Source: Lachnospiraceae bacterium
GTDB taxonomy: Bacteria > Bacillota > Clostridia > Lachnospirales > Lachnospiraceae
Direction of reading: 5' to 3'
DNA length: 64,000 bases
Assembly (NCBI GenBank): GCA_016286035.1
Contig: JAEERY010000059.1
Coordinates: 50,442 to 114,441, forward strand
Shown here one piece after another: positions 44,398-52,871 of this stretch; position 1 is the stretch's first letter, and every line of letters begins with the position of its first letter. The notes under the pieces were generated by a model. It worked only from the letters and a program-made list of their open reading frames with translations, did no database searches and had not been told where the DNA came from. The position numbers and the translations under genes were made by a program.

Positions 44398-44524
44398 TTG
44401 TGACACTTTTGTCATGTGTGTTATTCTCAGTATTTATCAGGCTTTGCAGATTTTGTGAACCTGCTGTCATAAGTGCTTGATTCCAAAAAATATGGCAAAA
44501 ACGCTATTTTGACCGTATCGGTCA
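44398..44524 (-). promoter_or_regulatory. Shared regulatory region, copy X
   Basis: Contains TGACA-N4-TGTCA (44401-44414), 29 bases upstream of the start at 44372, and TGACCG-N3-CGGTCA (44510-44524). Similar bases occur between, and the same arrangement is found at 62113-62238 with the two palindromes 108 rather than 109 bases apart. Confidence 0.7.
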
Positions 44525-44535
44525 TCCTTGCATTT

Positions 44536-45075
44536 TTATGTATTTTCTCTCCAGATTTTAGCCTTGTTTAGGATTTCATTTACAAACTCGCTCTTTCCGT
44601 CCACATAGGCTGTCCTGTCATCGGGATATCTTTTCCACAGATCCTTTTTTAATCCTTCGTACTTAAGCGCATCCTCTTTATGCGTGTTCATATAGTCCCT
44701 AAAATTTAAATAGTTTTTCCATGCATCGGATTCACTTAAGACTACATGTATGTAATGGGTGACTATATTGTTATCAAGATCTCCCGAACGGTAAAGGAGC
44801 TGGCCGGGTATATCCTCTTTTCGATATACAATTCCGTTTTGGGCTAAAAGCTCATCATGCTTTCTAATATCTTCAAACGCTCGCACCGCAACGGCTATGT
44901 CTATTATGGGCTTTGCACATATCCACCTGATCGATGTGCTTCCCACATGCTCGACACCCGTTATATCATCGCCAAGAAGCCTGCTTATCTTTTCACAGGT
45001 CCTTTTGCCCTCGATCTCCCATTCACTCTGATGGGGTTGTAGCAAAACCTTTCCTCTTTCAAGTCCTATAGACAT
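44536..45075 (-). CDS. GrpB/UPF0157 family nucleotidyltransferase-fold protein
   Basis: 179 residues. VEHVGSTSIRWICAKPIIDI matches the family core with its G-S-T-S and the later acidic residue, but the usual Ile-Pro-Gly-Leu is replaced by IRWIC. Biochemical role unclear in most genomes. AAGGGAA precedes the start; it follows the SPOR lipoprotein by 12 bases. Confidence 0.85.
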   Translation of the reverse strand: MSIGLERGKVLLQPHQSEWEIEGKRTCEKISRLLGDDITGVEHVGSTSIRWICAKPIIDIAVAVRAFEDIRKHDELLAQNGIVYRKEDIPGQLLYRSGDLDNNIVTHYIHVVLSESDAWKNYLNFRDYMNTHKEDALKYEGLKKDLWKRYPDDRTAYVDGKSEFVNEILNKAKIWRENT

Positions 45076-45087
45076 ATGTTTTCCCTT

Positions 45088-46764
45088 CTAATCCCACCAG
45101 TAGCTTCCAAGATAGCTGTCTATATGGCTGTCAGTTATGCTTATCTCAAATACACCGATAAGAGCGGGACCGGACTCCATATATTTATCCGGATCATTTG
45201 AAGCATACTCATAATTTCTCTTAAACCAGTCATATACGGTGTCACCTTTTTCATAATTGCCAAACATTGAGGTGTCACATTTCTTATCAAACACGGTGTC
45301 CTTATCTATGAAAAGATCCTTTGTGTATTCGGAATCGCTTCCCATTGCGGGATCGGTAATACTTAAAGCATTAAGGATTATCATGTCATCATCCACTCTC
45401 ACATCATCCAGACTGTAGATCGTATAATATACCCTGTTTATCAGCCTGTCTCCCGTGTATTTTACATACGCATCCTTGTAGCCGGCTTCTTTGACTCGCT
45501 CCAAAACTTCCTGTGCCTCATATTCGGCATCATATCTTCCGGCCGTTACACAGTAATATGGCTTTGAGTTCATCTCACTCCATTCGCTTGAAAGAAGGGT
45601 CAATGCCTCAAATCCGCTCTCCTCAAGTTTCTCCTGACTTTCAGCTGCCGCATCGGGATCGGTTGATGCGGAAACCCATACGCCGTAGAAACCTGCCCAT
45701 GTATCAGGCTCCATGTTATAAGAGAATTCCGGAACATAATTCTCATCATAGCCTGCAGCCACGATATCTTCATAGGTTATTGTCGGAACATTGTACATTG
45801 AACCCACCGCATTGGATCTGTACATTTCAAACATGATGGTCTTATCGGTATTGAACATGTCAATGCTGCAGACATTGTCGGGATCGGGTTCCAAAATAAG
45901 CAGGTAGCCTCTCTGCTTTGTCGTAAACGCAAAACTGTCTTCCATTCCTCCTAAGCCCAGTACCTTATATTCACATACAACCTTCCTGTCTGTGGGAGTC
46001 AGCTTTCCGCCTGCCAGGAATACCTCTTCTTTCGGATCCTTCTTATAGATGAACACGTTATCGTTTGGTAAAAACTCGATATAGTAAGGGTCCCCCGCAT
46101 TGTCTATCTGCTTCCATAAGCCCAATACATCCCTGTCGTTAAAGATCTCACTGTGAGATGTATCATACATCGGGAATGCACTCTCAACTCTCTCATCACT
46201 CACATAATGAATAACCTCTCCACCGCTTATCCAGTCAAGACCGTCATCGGTTATCTTTAACGTAACCTTTTGCGGAGCTCCCCAGTATTTGCTCAAATTT
46301 GACATGATAGAAAAGCACAGTGTGTTAAATTCACATTCTTCCGTATACGGATCTGTCACATCATCCTCCGAATATGGAAAGAATTCAACCGCCCAGAAGG
46401 AATATGCCTCAATCTCACCTGTCACATCATACACTGCTCCGTCACCGGCATATGCATAGAGATTGTTTCCGAAATGCACGATCTCAAGCATGTCATATTC
46501 ATCATCACTGCATTTGTGACTGTATTTGCCGCATACTCTCTCACAAAAGGGCTCCAATATCTCAGCCCGTTCCGGAGGTGTTTCAACTGGCTGTACTTCT
46601 TTTTTGGTTTCAGTCTTCTTTTCCTTAACTTCCTTCTGTTCAGTTACTTCCCCGTCCCCTTTATTCTCCTTCTTATCACATCCCGTAAAAGATACGGCTA
46701 ATGCCGCGATTATAAGCAGTGTGATAAATCTTATCCTTCCTGTTTTCATTTTTGTTTTCTCCAT
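45088..46764 (-). CDS. Large lipoprotein with C-terminal SPOR-like repeats
   Basis: 558 residues from ATG 46764, seven bases after the arsC-like stop; ATG 46749 with GGAG nine bases away is the alternative. Lipobox SFTGC, a Lys/Glu linker, then a lipocalin-like or DUF beta region. Near the end are two SPOR-type units (WVSASTDPDAAAESQEKLEE, VTAGRYDAEYEAQEVLERV), which in other proteins bind denuded peptidoglycan at division sites. The role of the central region is unknown. Confidence 0.75.
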   Translation of the reverse strand: MEKTKMKTGRIRFITLLIIAALAVSFTGCDKKENKGDGEVTEQKEVKEKKTETKKEVQPVETPPERAEILEPFCERVCGKYSHKCSDDEYDMLEIVHFGNNLYAYAGDGAVYDVTGEIEAYSFWAVEFFPYSEDDVTDPYTEECEFNTLCFSIMSNLSKYWGAPQKVTLKITDDGLDWISGGEVIHYVSDERVESAFPMYDTSHSEIFNDRDVLGLWKQIDNAGDPYYIEFLPNDNVFIYKKDPKEEVFLAGGKLTPTDRKVVCEYKVLGLGGMEDSFAFTTKQRGYLLILEPDPDNVCSIDMFNTDKTIMFEMYRSNAVGSMYNVPTITYEDIVAAGYDENYVPEFSYNMEPDTWAGFYGVWVSASTDPDAAAESQEKLEESGFEALTLLSSEWSEMNSKPYYCVTAGRYDAEYEAQEVLERVKEAGYKDAYVKYTGDRLINRVYYTIYSLDDVRVDDDMIILNALSITDPAMGSDSEYTKDLFIDKDTVFDKKCDTSMFGNYEKGDTVYDWFKRNYEYASNDPDKYMESGPALIGVFEISITDSHIDSYLGSYWWD

Positions 46765-46771
46765 CCTCATC

Positions 46772-47113
46772 CTATTCCCATTTCTTCCATACATCCGGCT
46801 GATATCCCACAGTGGACTGCTTTCCGTTCCTGACTACAGGTGTCTTAATGACCTGCTGTTTTTCAAGTATCTTTGATATCTTGTCTTCGGATGCTATATA
46901 TTTAATGAGGGCAAGTGCATCCTTGTCTTTGCAGTTTTGATCTATTAAGTTCTCGATCCCTCCGTTTGCCTGGGCAACGGCATTAAACTCGCCCTTGCTC
47001 ATTCCTTTTTCATTCATGTCTATATACTGATACTTTATGCCGCGTTCCTTAAAAAAGCGCTCCGCCTTCTTTGTATCATTGCATTTTTTGCTTCCGAATA
47101 TCTGAATGTTCAT
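46772..47113 (-). CDS. ArsC/Spx family protein
   Basis: 113 residues from ATG 47113, with GAAAGGA upstream. Thioredoxin-like ArsC fold: NIQIFGSKKCNDTKKAERFF has a single cysteine where ArsC is catalytic (CNDT), followed by IKYQYIDMNEKGMSKGEF and TPVVRNGKQSTVGYQPDVW. Spx needs CxxC, which is missing, so it is more likely an arsenate-reductase-like oxidoreductase. Two TTATGTAAACC boxes lie about 106 bases upstream. Confidence 0.87.
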   Translation of the reverse strand: MNIQIFGSKKCNDTKKAERFFKERGIKYQYIDMNEKGMSKGEFNAVAQANGGIENLIDQNCKDKDALALIKYIASEDKISKILEKQQVIKTPVVRNGKQSTVGYQPDVWKKWE

Positions 47114-47218
47114 GATCGATCCTTTCAAAAACACCGCTCTTTTTGCATACGTTATATATGATATTTTAACATCTGTACCTGTTCTTTACTATATTCTTTC
47201 AATCGGTTACTCTTTTGC

Positions 47219-47263
47219 ATTATGTAAACCATCGTAAAACGCATATATAATTATGTAAACCAT
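47219..47263. promoter_or_regulatory. Tandem ATTATGTAAACCAT boxes
   Basis: The exact 14-mer occurs at 47219-47232 and 47250-47263, 31 bases apart, or three helical turns. Related boxes lie next to each copy of the 35-bp repeat and upstream of the gene at 52872. Confidence 0.7.
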
Positions 47264-47279
47264 GTATTGATAAAGAAAC

Positions 47280-47301
47280 AGCCGGGCTTTTCCTCCCGGC
47301 T
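47280..47301 (-). terminator. Terminator between 47310 and the arsC-like gene
   Basis: AGCCGGG with CCCGGCT around an eight-base loop; the minus strand continues GTTTCTTTATC. It ends the gene at 47310. Confidence 0.8.
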
Positions 47302-47309
47302 CTATATCA

Positions 47310-47669
47310 TCATTTATCATATTTAAAAACTATGACAGGAAAGGACATCCATATCCCGCTGTTATCTGTTCTGTAGAGTCTTATTCCTATGGGATGCGTA
47401 TTAAGATCTATCGATTCACTGTCATTAAGATCTGGCAGTTCTTCGTCAGCATCCACGTAGCAGTGATGCCCAGAGCTTCTTGCGCTGTACTGATAAGCAT
47501 AAGGCGTATCATCAAACATCTTTATATCATTGGATGATGCGTTGTTATGCGTATGAAAATATGTGAATGTTCGTTTCCTTGGAACAAACAGCATTATCAC
47601 GGTTATCACACACAGCAAGAGGAACAGTATTAAGATGGCAAGAAAGACATTTTTAAGAACTTTTTTCAT
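47310..47669 (-). CDS. Single-pass membrane protein of unknown function
   Basis: 119 residues from ATG 47669, with AAAGGAAA upstream; the longer frame to 47717 lacks a site. One N-terminal membrane helix (VFLAILILFLLLCVITVIML) and a short outside domain with His and Tyr-rich stretches (FTYFHTHNNASS, SGHHCYVDADEEL). Transcribed alone, ended by a hairpin at 47280. Not recognised. Confidence 0.65.
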   Translation of the reverse strand: MKKVLKNVFLAILILFLLLCVITVIMLFVPRKRTFTYFHTHNNASSNDIKMFDDTPYAYQYSARSSGHHCYVDADEELPDLNDSESIDLNTHPIGIRLYRTDNSGIWMSFPVIVFKYDK

Positions 47670-47792
47670 GTTTTCCTTTATTCCTGCAGTTTTGTTGTTT
47701 ATCGTTTTATTATACACTGTTTATTTCGCAAAGCAAAAGGACTCCCCAACCGTTTTTCAGGTCAAAGAGCCCCCTCACTAAATGTGTATATA

Positions 47793-48800
47793 TCATTTTA
47801 CATAGTCTGACGGTAAGAGTCCCCATTCATCGACTGTTTCACAGCTGTCGATAAGTCCCATGTAGTAAGCAGTGATATCTGTGATCTGAGCATTTCCGTT
47901 ACCATCATTTGCCATGATGTCATTTGTTCCCGTTTGTTCAAGATAATCAACAAACTCCTGAGGTATGCCTTTCTGTCCGGGAGCATAAAGATCCGGAGCA
48001 CCGAGAGTGTGGATCCATTCGTGTGCAATGGTCATATCCCAGAAAGCATCATCTTCCATCAGCAGTATGATGAACTCATAAGGCGGTTCCTCTTTTCCGT
48101 CCATGTAGTACCAGTAATCCTTCTGAGACTCTGAAATACCTGTACCCACACAGAATGTACACGGTCTGCATCTTGCATTCGGAGCTGTTTTTACGGCAAA
48201 TATATATGTGATGCTGTCAGCATTGAGTGAATCCATTATCGCCTTGCTGTCAATGGTTCTTTCTATTATCTCGTCGGCTTCCAGAACACCTTCGCCATGA
48301 TCGTTTATCGTATTTCCAAGATCGGTCTTAAATGATGCCTCATACAAAAGCTCTTCATGCTCTTCCCAGTCCCAGATATAGTTTACCTGGCTTCCGTATT
48401 CTGCGATATGCTTCTCAAGCCATGACATGGCCTTTCCAAGTTCTTCATGATAATCGGCAAGTAACTGCGAGCCGTTTCCGTTTTCAAAGTCCCATGCAGC
48501 GTTTGCATCATCCGCAACGATCGTTACTACAGCTATTGTACCTGATGCCTCTTTTACGGTACCGAGCGGGAAGTTTTCTATTGTAAGATCTCCCGATGCC
48601 GATGAGCTGTATGCATATGATGAGTCCTCATCACTGCTTTCATATGAACTGCTCTCTTCCGGATATTCATATTCCTCGCTGTAACCGTTCTCTTCAGGAT
48701 ACTCGGAATACTCATACTCCTCATCAAGACAGCCGCCAAGCATTGTTATGGCTGTCAGCATTGCGACAAGGGCCGCACCTGTTCTTCTCATTTTCTTCAT
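47793..48800 (-). CDS. Lipoprotein with metzincin-like HExxHxxGxxD motif, paralogue B
   Basis: 335 residues from ATG 48800, chosen because AGGAG lies seven bases before it and inside the longer frame. Lipobox LGGC (C24), then an acidic Tyr/Glu/Ser spacer and a domain with HEWIHTLGAPD. Its last 35 residues follow the same pattern as paralogue A (ITDITAYYMGL ... ETVDEWG). A C-R-P-C-T-F-C cluster precedes the motif. Surface peptidase inferred. Confidence 0.78.
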   Translation of the reverse strand: MKKMRRTGAALVAMLTAITMLGGCLDEEYEYSEYPEENGYSEEYEYPEESSSYESSDEDSSYAYSSSASGDLTIENFPLGTVKEASGTIAVVTIVADDANAAWDFENGNGSQLLADYHEELGKAMSWLEKHIAEYGSQVNYIWDWEEHEELLYEASFKTDLGNTINDHGEGVLEADEIIERTIDSKAIMDSLNADSITYIFAVKTAPNARCRPCTFCVGTGISESQKDYWYYMDGKEEPPYEFIILLMEDDAFWDMTIAHEWIHTLGAPDLYAPGQKGIPQEFVDYLEQTGTNDIMANDGNGNAQITDITAYYMGLIDSCETVDEWGLLPSDYVK

Positions 48801-48883
48801 TATCATTCTCCTCATAAGAAATATTTTTAATTATCTTTAACTCTCAAAAAGGATAACACATTTTTATTTATTTACGTAAAAAA

Positions 48884-48918
48884 GTGCACGAAATGCAGAA
48901 ATTCGTGCACGAAATGCA
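48884..48918 (+). repeat. 35-bp dispersed repeat, copy 2
   Basis: Two GTGCACGAAATGCA units around GAAATTC, identical to copies 1 and 3. It sits 84-118 bases upstream of paralogue B. TTTACGTAAA lies just to its left and GTTTACGTAA 28 bases to its right. Confidence 0.9.
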
Positions 48919-48959
48919 ATATTATCCTATCTGATTAACATAACTTGTTTACGTAATGA

Positions 48960-49259
48960 TTATTCCTGTTCTTTATCCTGGCTCTTTGCAACCTTCCATA
49001 AGATAAGATCGGCTATAAGTAAAACAGCAACTATGGGACCGCCTATCATAAGTGCCAGCTGGCCTAGAATCCCCGCAAATTCACCGACAGCATTCTTAAA
49101 GTCATAGAGTGCAAATCCCACTATCAGAAGAGCCACTGTAAGATCCACTACGGCAAATATCAGATACGGTGAGGCTTTACATCCCAAGACTTCCACTATC
49201 TTAGTGACAAGAAGTTCAAAGATCGCTATGCAAAGCGCTATGAGCAGTACTGTTTTCAT
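48960..49259 (-). CDS. Small three-helix membrane protein
   Basis: 99 residues with about three membrane helices (LLIALCIAIFELLVTKIV, LIFAVVDLTVALLIVGFAL, LGQLALMIGGPIVAVLLIA) and a charged C-terminus. GGGGGAG precedes the start. It follows the DUF3021 gene by 23 bases and could share its regulation. Family not recognised. Confidence 0.65.
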   Translation of the reverse strand: MKTVLLIALCIAIFELLVTKIVEVLGCKASPYLIFAVVDLTVALLIVGFALYDFKNAVGEFAGILGQLALMIGGPIVAVLLIADLILWKVAKSQDKEQE

Positions 49260-49282
49260 TATTATCTCCCCCCTGATTGAAA

Positions 49283-49672
49283 CTATGTTGTTTTATCCTT
49301 TATCCTTGAATTTATGAATTCAATATCTCTCTTTGTCTTTACGGCATCTATAAAATATGCAAGTATCAAAACTATCCCGACATAGATGAATGCCATCCAG
49401 AAATTGCTCTTATAAAACCATCCGACTATAAATCCAAACAGCATCACTATGCAGGTTGCTACTATGTATTTTACCGCATAGCCTGCGATGATCGAAAGTG
49501 ATGTATATTCATCCAGAAAATAATTTGCCGTAGCGATAACAAACGACAGGCCAAACAGCAAAAGGACAAGTCTTATCTCATCCGTCATTCCCACCCATCT
49601 GATGGATATCACAAAAACACAAAAGATCATCAGTGATGAAAGTATGCATGTATCTCTTATTATCCTCTTCAT
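49283..49672 (-). CDS. DUF3021 membrane protein
   Basis: 129 residues in four membrane helices, with RIIRDTCILSSLMIFCVFV at the start, typical of DUF3021. It overlaps the LytTR gene by four bases. Such pairs are thought to act as a membrane anchor or sensor with a LytTR regulator, often controlling transporters. Confidence 0.87.
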   Translation of the reverse strand: MKRIIRDTCILSSLMIFCVFVISIRWVGMTDEIRLVLLLFGLSFVIATANYFLDEYTSLSIIAGYAVKYIVATCIVMLFGFIVGWFYKSNFWMAFIYVGIVLILAYFIDAVKTKRDIEFINSRIKDKTT

Positions 49673-50112
49673 AGCCCCTCTTTTCTGAACATCTTTTTGA
49701 TATCCGAAAGATACTTTCTTGATACGATCAGTTTCTCATCATTGTCCATAACAGCCTCCAAATGACTGTTCTTTATCTGTTTTATCTCCTTAAGATAATC
49801 GGTGTTCATGATGCAGGTCCTTGATATCCTGACAAGAGAGGTATCATATATCCTGCTTTCTATCTCGGGCATCGAGACGTTTAATCTGAACACCTCATCT
49901 TTGGTGTAAAGAAAGAGCTTTCTTTCAACGTTCTCGATGTAATAGATATCACGGATGCTTATACTGACTTCCCGCTCTTCACTCTTTCCCGCAAAAGTGA
50001 TATCCATCCTGCCTATCTTTTTTATCAGGTTATCAACGGATTCGTTCCATTTTGGATATTCAATTATGACTGTTAATGGTTGTCCTTCAACCTGTCTTTT
50101 CTCTATTCTCAT
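49669..50112 (-). CDS. LytTR DNA-binding regulator
   Basis: 147 residues. No receiver domain; the C-terminal LytTR domain contains IRDIYYIENVERKLFLYT, LVRISRTCIMNTDYLKEIK and KLIVSRKYLSDIKKMF. It overlaps the stop of the upstream serine hydrolase by 26 bases and couples to DUF3021 by four. The ribosome binding site is poor, so translation may depend on the upstream gene. Confidence 0.9.
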   Translation of the reverse strand: MRIEKRQVEGQPLTVIIEYPKWNESVDNLIKKIGRMDITFAGKSEEREVSISIRDIYYIENVERKLFLYTKDEVFRLNVSMPEIESRIYDTSLVRISRTCIMNTDYLKEIKQIKNSHLEAVMDNDEKLIVSRKYLSDIKKMFRKEGL

Positions 50113-51442
50113 CTTTTTTGGTCTTCCAGAGTTTTATGATGCCAACCGGTATGTCACATAAAAGTATGATAAGTCCGCCCGTAAAGCTGTACGGTGCCCA
50201 TACAAATGCTATCTCTTTAAGTCCCGCGCCAAACACAAGTGGCATGGTAATGCATATGGATGTCAGTAATATTATAACAAAGATCAAAAAGCTCAATATC
50301 ACTCTTCTTTTTTCTATGATCAAGGTGATAAGTATAAACAGTGCTCCTGCAAGTGATATTAAAAGAAATACCATATCAAATACTGTCCATACATCACCTT
50401 TAAGAGGGTTTGCACTCTTTCCAGAAGCGATATCAAATACAGCGTTACAAAGGCTGTCTGTTGAGGCTGCCACGTTCATATTTGTAAGGACACATACTCC
50501 GATACCTTCCTTATCACTGAATACGATCCTTGACGAATAATTCGGGGTGCCTCCGGAATGCCCGATCATGCCGTCTTCAAAAAGTTCCCATCCCGAATAG
50601 TAATCGCCCTCATTACACAGGTTTTTCTTAACGGTATCGATAAGCTCGCGATACTCATCAGCGATATCCTCCGTCCCAAGCCAGATCCTTATCCATCTTT
50701 CCATATCCGATGCACCGGAGTAAAAGTATCCGGCCGGTATCTTTCCTTCATAAACAGGGATATCGTATCTGAAAGCATATCGGTATCCGATCCTTGATCC
50801 CGATACTATATCTGTTTTATCTAAAGGAGCCTGCACGTATGTACATTTAAGTCCAAGAGGTGTCAGTATGAAACTATACATGTATTCCTCATAGGACATA
50901 CCGGAAACCTTTTCTATCACGGCACCTAACAGGTTATAGTTCACATTGGAATATGCATATCCCTCTGAAGGTTTAAACTCAAGTTCCTTTCCCGATACAG
51001 AGTAGGCCCATTCCATCAGTGACATATCTTTAGAAGCCGATGGATATACAGACTCTTTATTGGTATATCCGCTAGTATGTGTAAGAAGCTGTCTTATTGT
51101 TATATCACACGCTTCACCTTCAAAGTATGCTTCGTAACCGTTAAGAATATCACATATCCTGTCATCATCGGATAAAGCACCGTCTTTCTCAAGCTTAAGA
51201 ATGGCAAGACCTGTAAATGCCTTTGTCATGGATCCGATCTGATAGAGCGCATCCTCATCACCGTAAACAAAGGTATCATCATTATCCACTATGACAACGC
51301 TTACATTTTTGCATCCTGTCTTTTCTTTGAATTCTTCTATGCGTCCATCTATGGCAGTATCTTTGCCTGCTGCATAAGACAGAAATGTCTGAGCAAATAA
51401 TACATATAAAACCGACAGTAAAATGAATATCTTTTTTCTCAT
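50087..51442 (-). CDS. Class C beta-lactamase-like serine hydrolase
   Basis: 451 residues from ATG 51442 (GGAGGG upstream); the longer frame to 51508 is rejected. Signal peptide, then a PBP-type domain: SMTKAF (catalytic Ser and Lys), YSNVNYN (Tyr-x-Asn) and HSGGTPNY. About four membrane helices follow at the C-terminus. Such proteins often cut peptidoglycan or D-amino peptides; a drug target is not implied. It is co-transcribed with the LytTR/DUF3021 genes. Confidence 0.87.
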   Translation of the reverse strand: MRKKIFILLSVLYVLFAQTFLSYAAGKDTAIDGRIEEFKEKTGCKNVSVVIVDNDDTFVYGDEDALYQIGSMTKAFTGLAILKLEKDGALSDDDRICDILNGYEAYFEGEACDITIRQLLTHTSGYTNKESVYPSASKDMSLMEWAYSVSGKELEFKPSEGYAYSNVNYNLLGAVIEKVSGMSYEEYMYSFILTPLGLKCTYVQAPLDKTDIVSGSRIGYRYAFRYDIPVYEGKIPAGYFYSGASDMERWIRIWLGTEDIADEYRELIDTVKKNLCNEGDYYSGWELFEDGMIGHSGGTPNYSSRIVFSDKEGIGVCVLTNMNVAASTDSLCNAVFDIASGKSANPLKGDVWTVFDMVFLLISLAGALFILITLIIEKRRVILSFLIFVIILLTSICITMPLVFGAGLKEIAFVWAPYSFTGGLIILLCDIPVGIIKLWKTKKDENREKTG

Positions 51443-51569
51443 ATGATCCCTCCATGATCTTCTTATCCCGATCATATAGGAATCGTCTTTGTATATCCAT
51501 ATGTGCATGCAGATGTTGCAAATAAGGATACACTTGTTGCAAATCTGTCATGGATACTGTTGGTTCTTA

Positions 51570-52112
51570 TCAGATCTTTACTTCTTCCTGAACCATTTTG
51601 GAATACTTATCATATTCATCCTGCCACATCTTTTTAAGTCCGTCGGTAACAAAATGTCCTCTTCCCTTTGAGATCATGTAGGCTTCTCTTTCCTCGACGG
51701 TCTTCTTTGCAGTCTCACTGATCTCATCGCTCTTACAGCGCAAGATAAACTTCTTAAGATCATCCGCAACACTTACAGGACTGTATACTTTCTCATGATC
51801 GCAAAAATATATCTTTCCGTTACTATCTATAGAAAAGTAGTTTCCAAAGGAATCCTCTGCGATGGGAAGCATCTTTCTGTCATGCCATTCATTAAGATCA
51901 AGTTCCTCAAAGCTCATCGATACGTTTCCTAGGCCGTAGAATCCCCTGACATTGGTCGATGTTTTTCCTATCTTTACTTTGGTCTTTGGAGTATCTCCTC
52001 CGTTGTATCTTATAAGGAAATCCTTATACAGATCAGGAAGCCTTATCCCTATCTTTTCTTCCAGTTTATTTATCTCTTTATCACTGCAGTTTCCAAATTT
52101 AGATATTAACAT
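51570..52112 (-). CDS. SUKH (SMI1/KNR4) family protein
   Basis: 180 residues. KLEEKIGIRLPDLYKDFLIRYNG and MLPIAEDSFGNYFSIDSNGKIYFCDHE are core SUKH signatures. In bacteria this family often serves as immunity to polymorphic toxins, though no toxin is adjacent here. GGAGG precedes the start. A C-terminal helical tail (after 130) is extra. Confidence 0.88.
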   Translation of the reverse strand: MLISKFGNCSDKEINKLEEKIGIRLPDLYKDFLIRYNGGDTPKTKVKIGKTSTNVRGFYGLGNVSMSFEELDLNEWHDRKMLPIAEDSFGNYFSIDSNGKIYFCDHEKVYSPVSVADDLKKFILRCKSDEISETAKKTVEEREAYMISKGRGHFVTDGLKKMWQDEYDKYSKMVQEEVKI

Positions 52113-52133
52113 TGTTTTCCTCCGTTTCTGATA

Positions 52134-52829
52134 TCACACAAAATGATACATATACAAAGCAAACAGGGATATTACCGCAAAGGCTGTTCCCATTGAGCAC
52201 ATAAAGACAGTCTTCATTTTTTCTCTCTTCTCTTCAAAAAACTCTGTCGGCTCATCAGGATTTATATGAACCTCTCTTTGTTCTCCGACCGTTATGTGAT
52301 CCATGTTTGTATAAAGGTGGTCACACAGCCTTAAAGTCTCTCCTCTATAATATATCTCATAAGTCGGACAGTATGATCTGCTTCCTTTCCTGTACTGCGT
52401 ATCTACATCAACACAGGTAGCCATTATCACATATGTGCAGTCTGTTCTCTTCTTCCTTGTGCTGTAACAGCTGACTGTTATCATCAAAACACCTGCCACA
52501 AAGAATATGACTAAAAACAGATCAGGCAGATACTTTTCAAGAAGCTCAACGGCTGCGCTGCTGCCGTAATGATATACAAACCCTCCTGCCATCATCCCTA
52601 TTCCGACAACCGGAAATATCAGTGATATCGGATTAAAGGACTTGCTTGTGATACCCGATACAACCGCAATGATACCAAACACCAGAAAATACTGGCCTGC
52701 GATCATAACAGACATTGCCGCCTGATCCTTCTTTGCAAAATACACTATGAACACCAGGGATGTCACAAACCATATGAGAAAGACAAATGATACGATGAGT
52801 TTAAGAACTTTGTTTTTTTCTTTTTCCAT
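52134..52829 (-). CDS. DUF3592-like membrane protein
   Basis: 231 residues with about five membrane helices. After helix 4 there is a beta segment (VIMATCVDVDTQYRKGSRSY, PTYEIYYRGETLRLCDHLY, VHINPDEPTEFF) like DUF3592. Function unknown. AAGGATAGG precedes the start, and it follows the gene at 52872 by 42 bases. Confidence 0.72.
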   Translation of the reverse strand: MEKEKNKVLKLIVSFVFLIWFVTSLVFIVYFAKKDQAAMSVMIAGQYFLVFGIIAVVSGITSKSFNPISLIFPVVGIGMMAGGFVYHYGSSAAVELLEKYLPDLFLVIFFVAGVLMITVSCYSTRKKRTDCTYVIMATCVDVDTQYRKGSRSYCPTYEIYYRGETLRLCDHLYTNMDHITVGEQREVHINPDEPTEFFEEKREKMKTVFMCSMGTAFAVISLFALYMYHFV

Positions 52830-52871
52830 TATCCATCCTATCCTTCTTTTTTAACTGCTTTAAGCCGGGAT

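Noticed and set aside
51282..51551. Second minus-strand frame at the start of the serine hydrolase
   Set aside because: Overlaps the signal peptide and has no ribosome site or recognisable domain.
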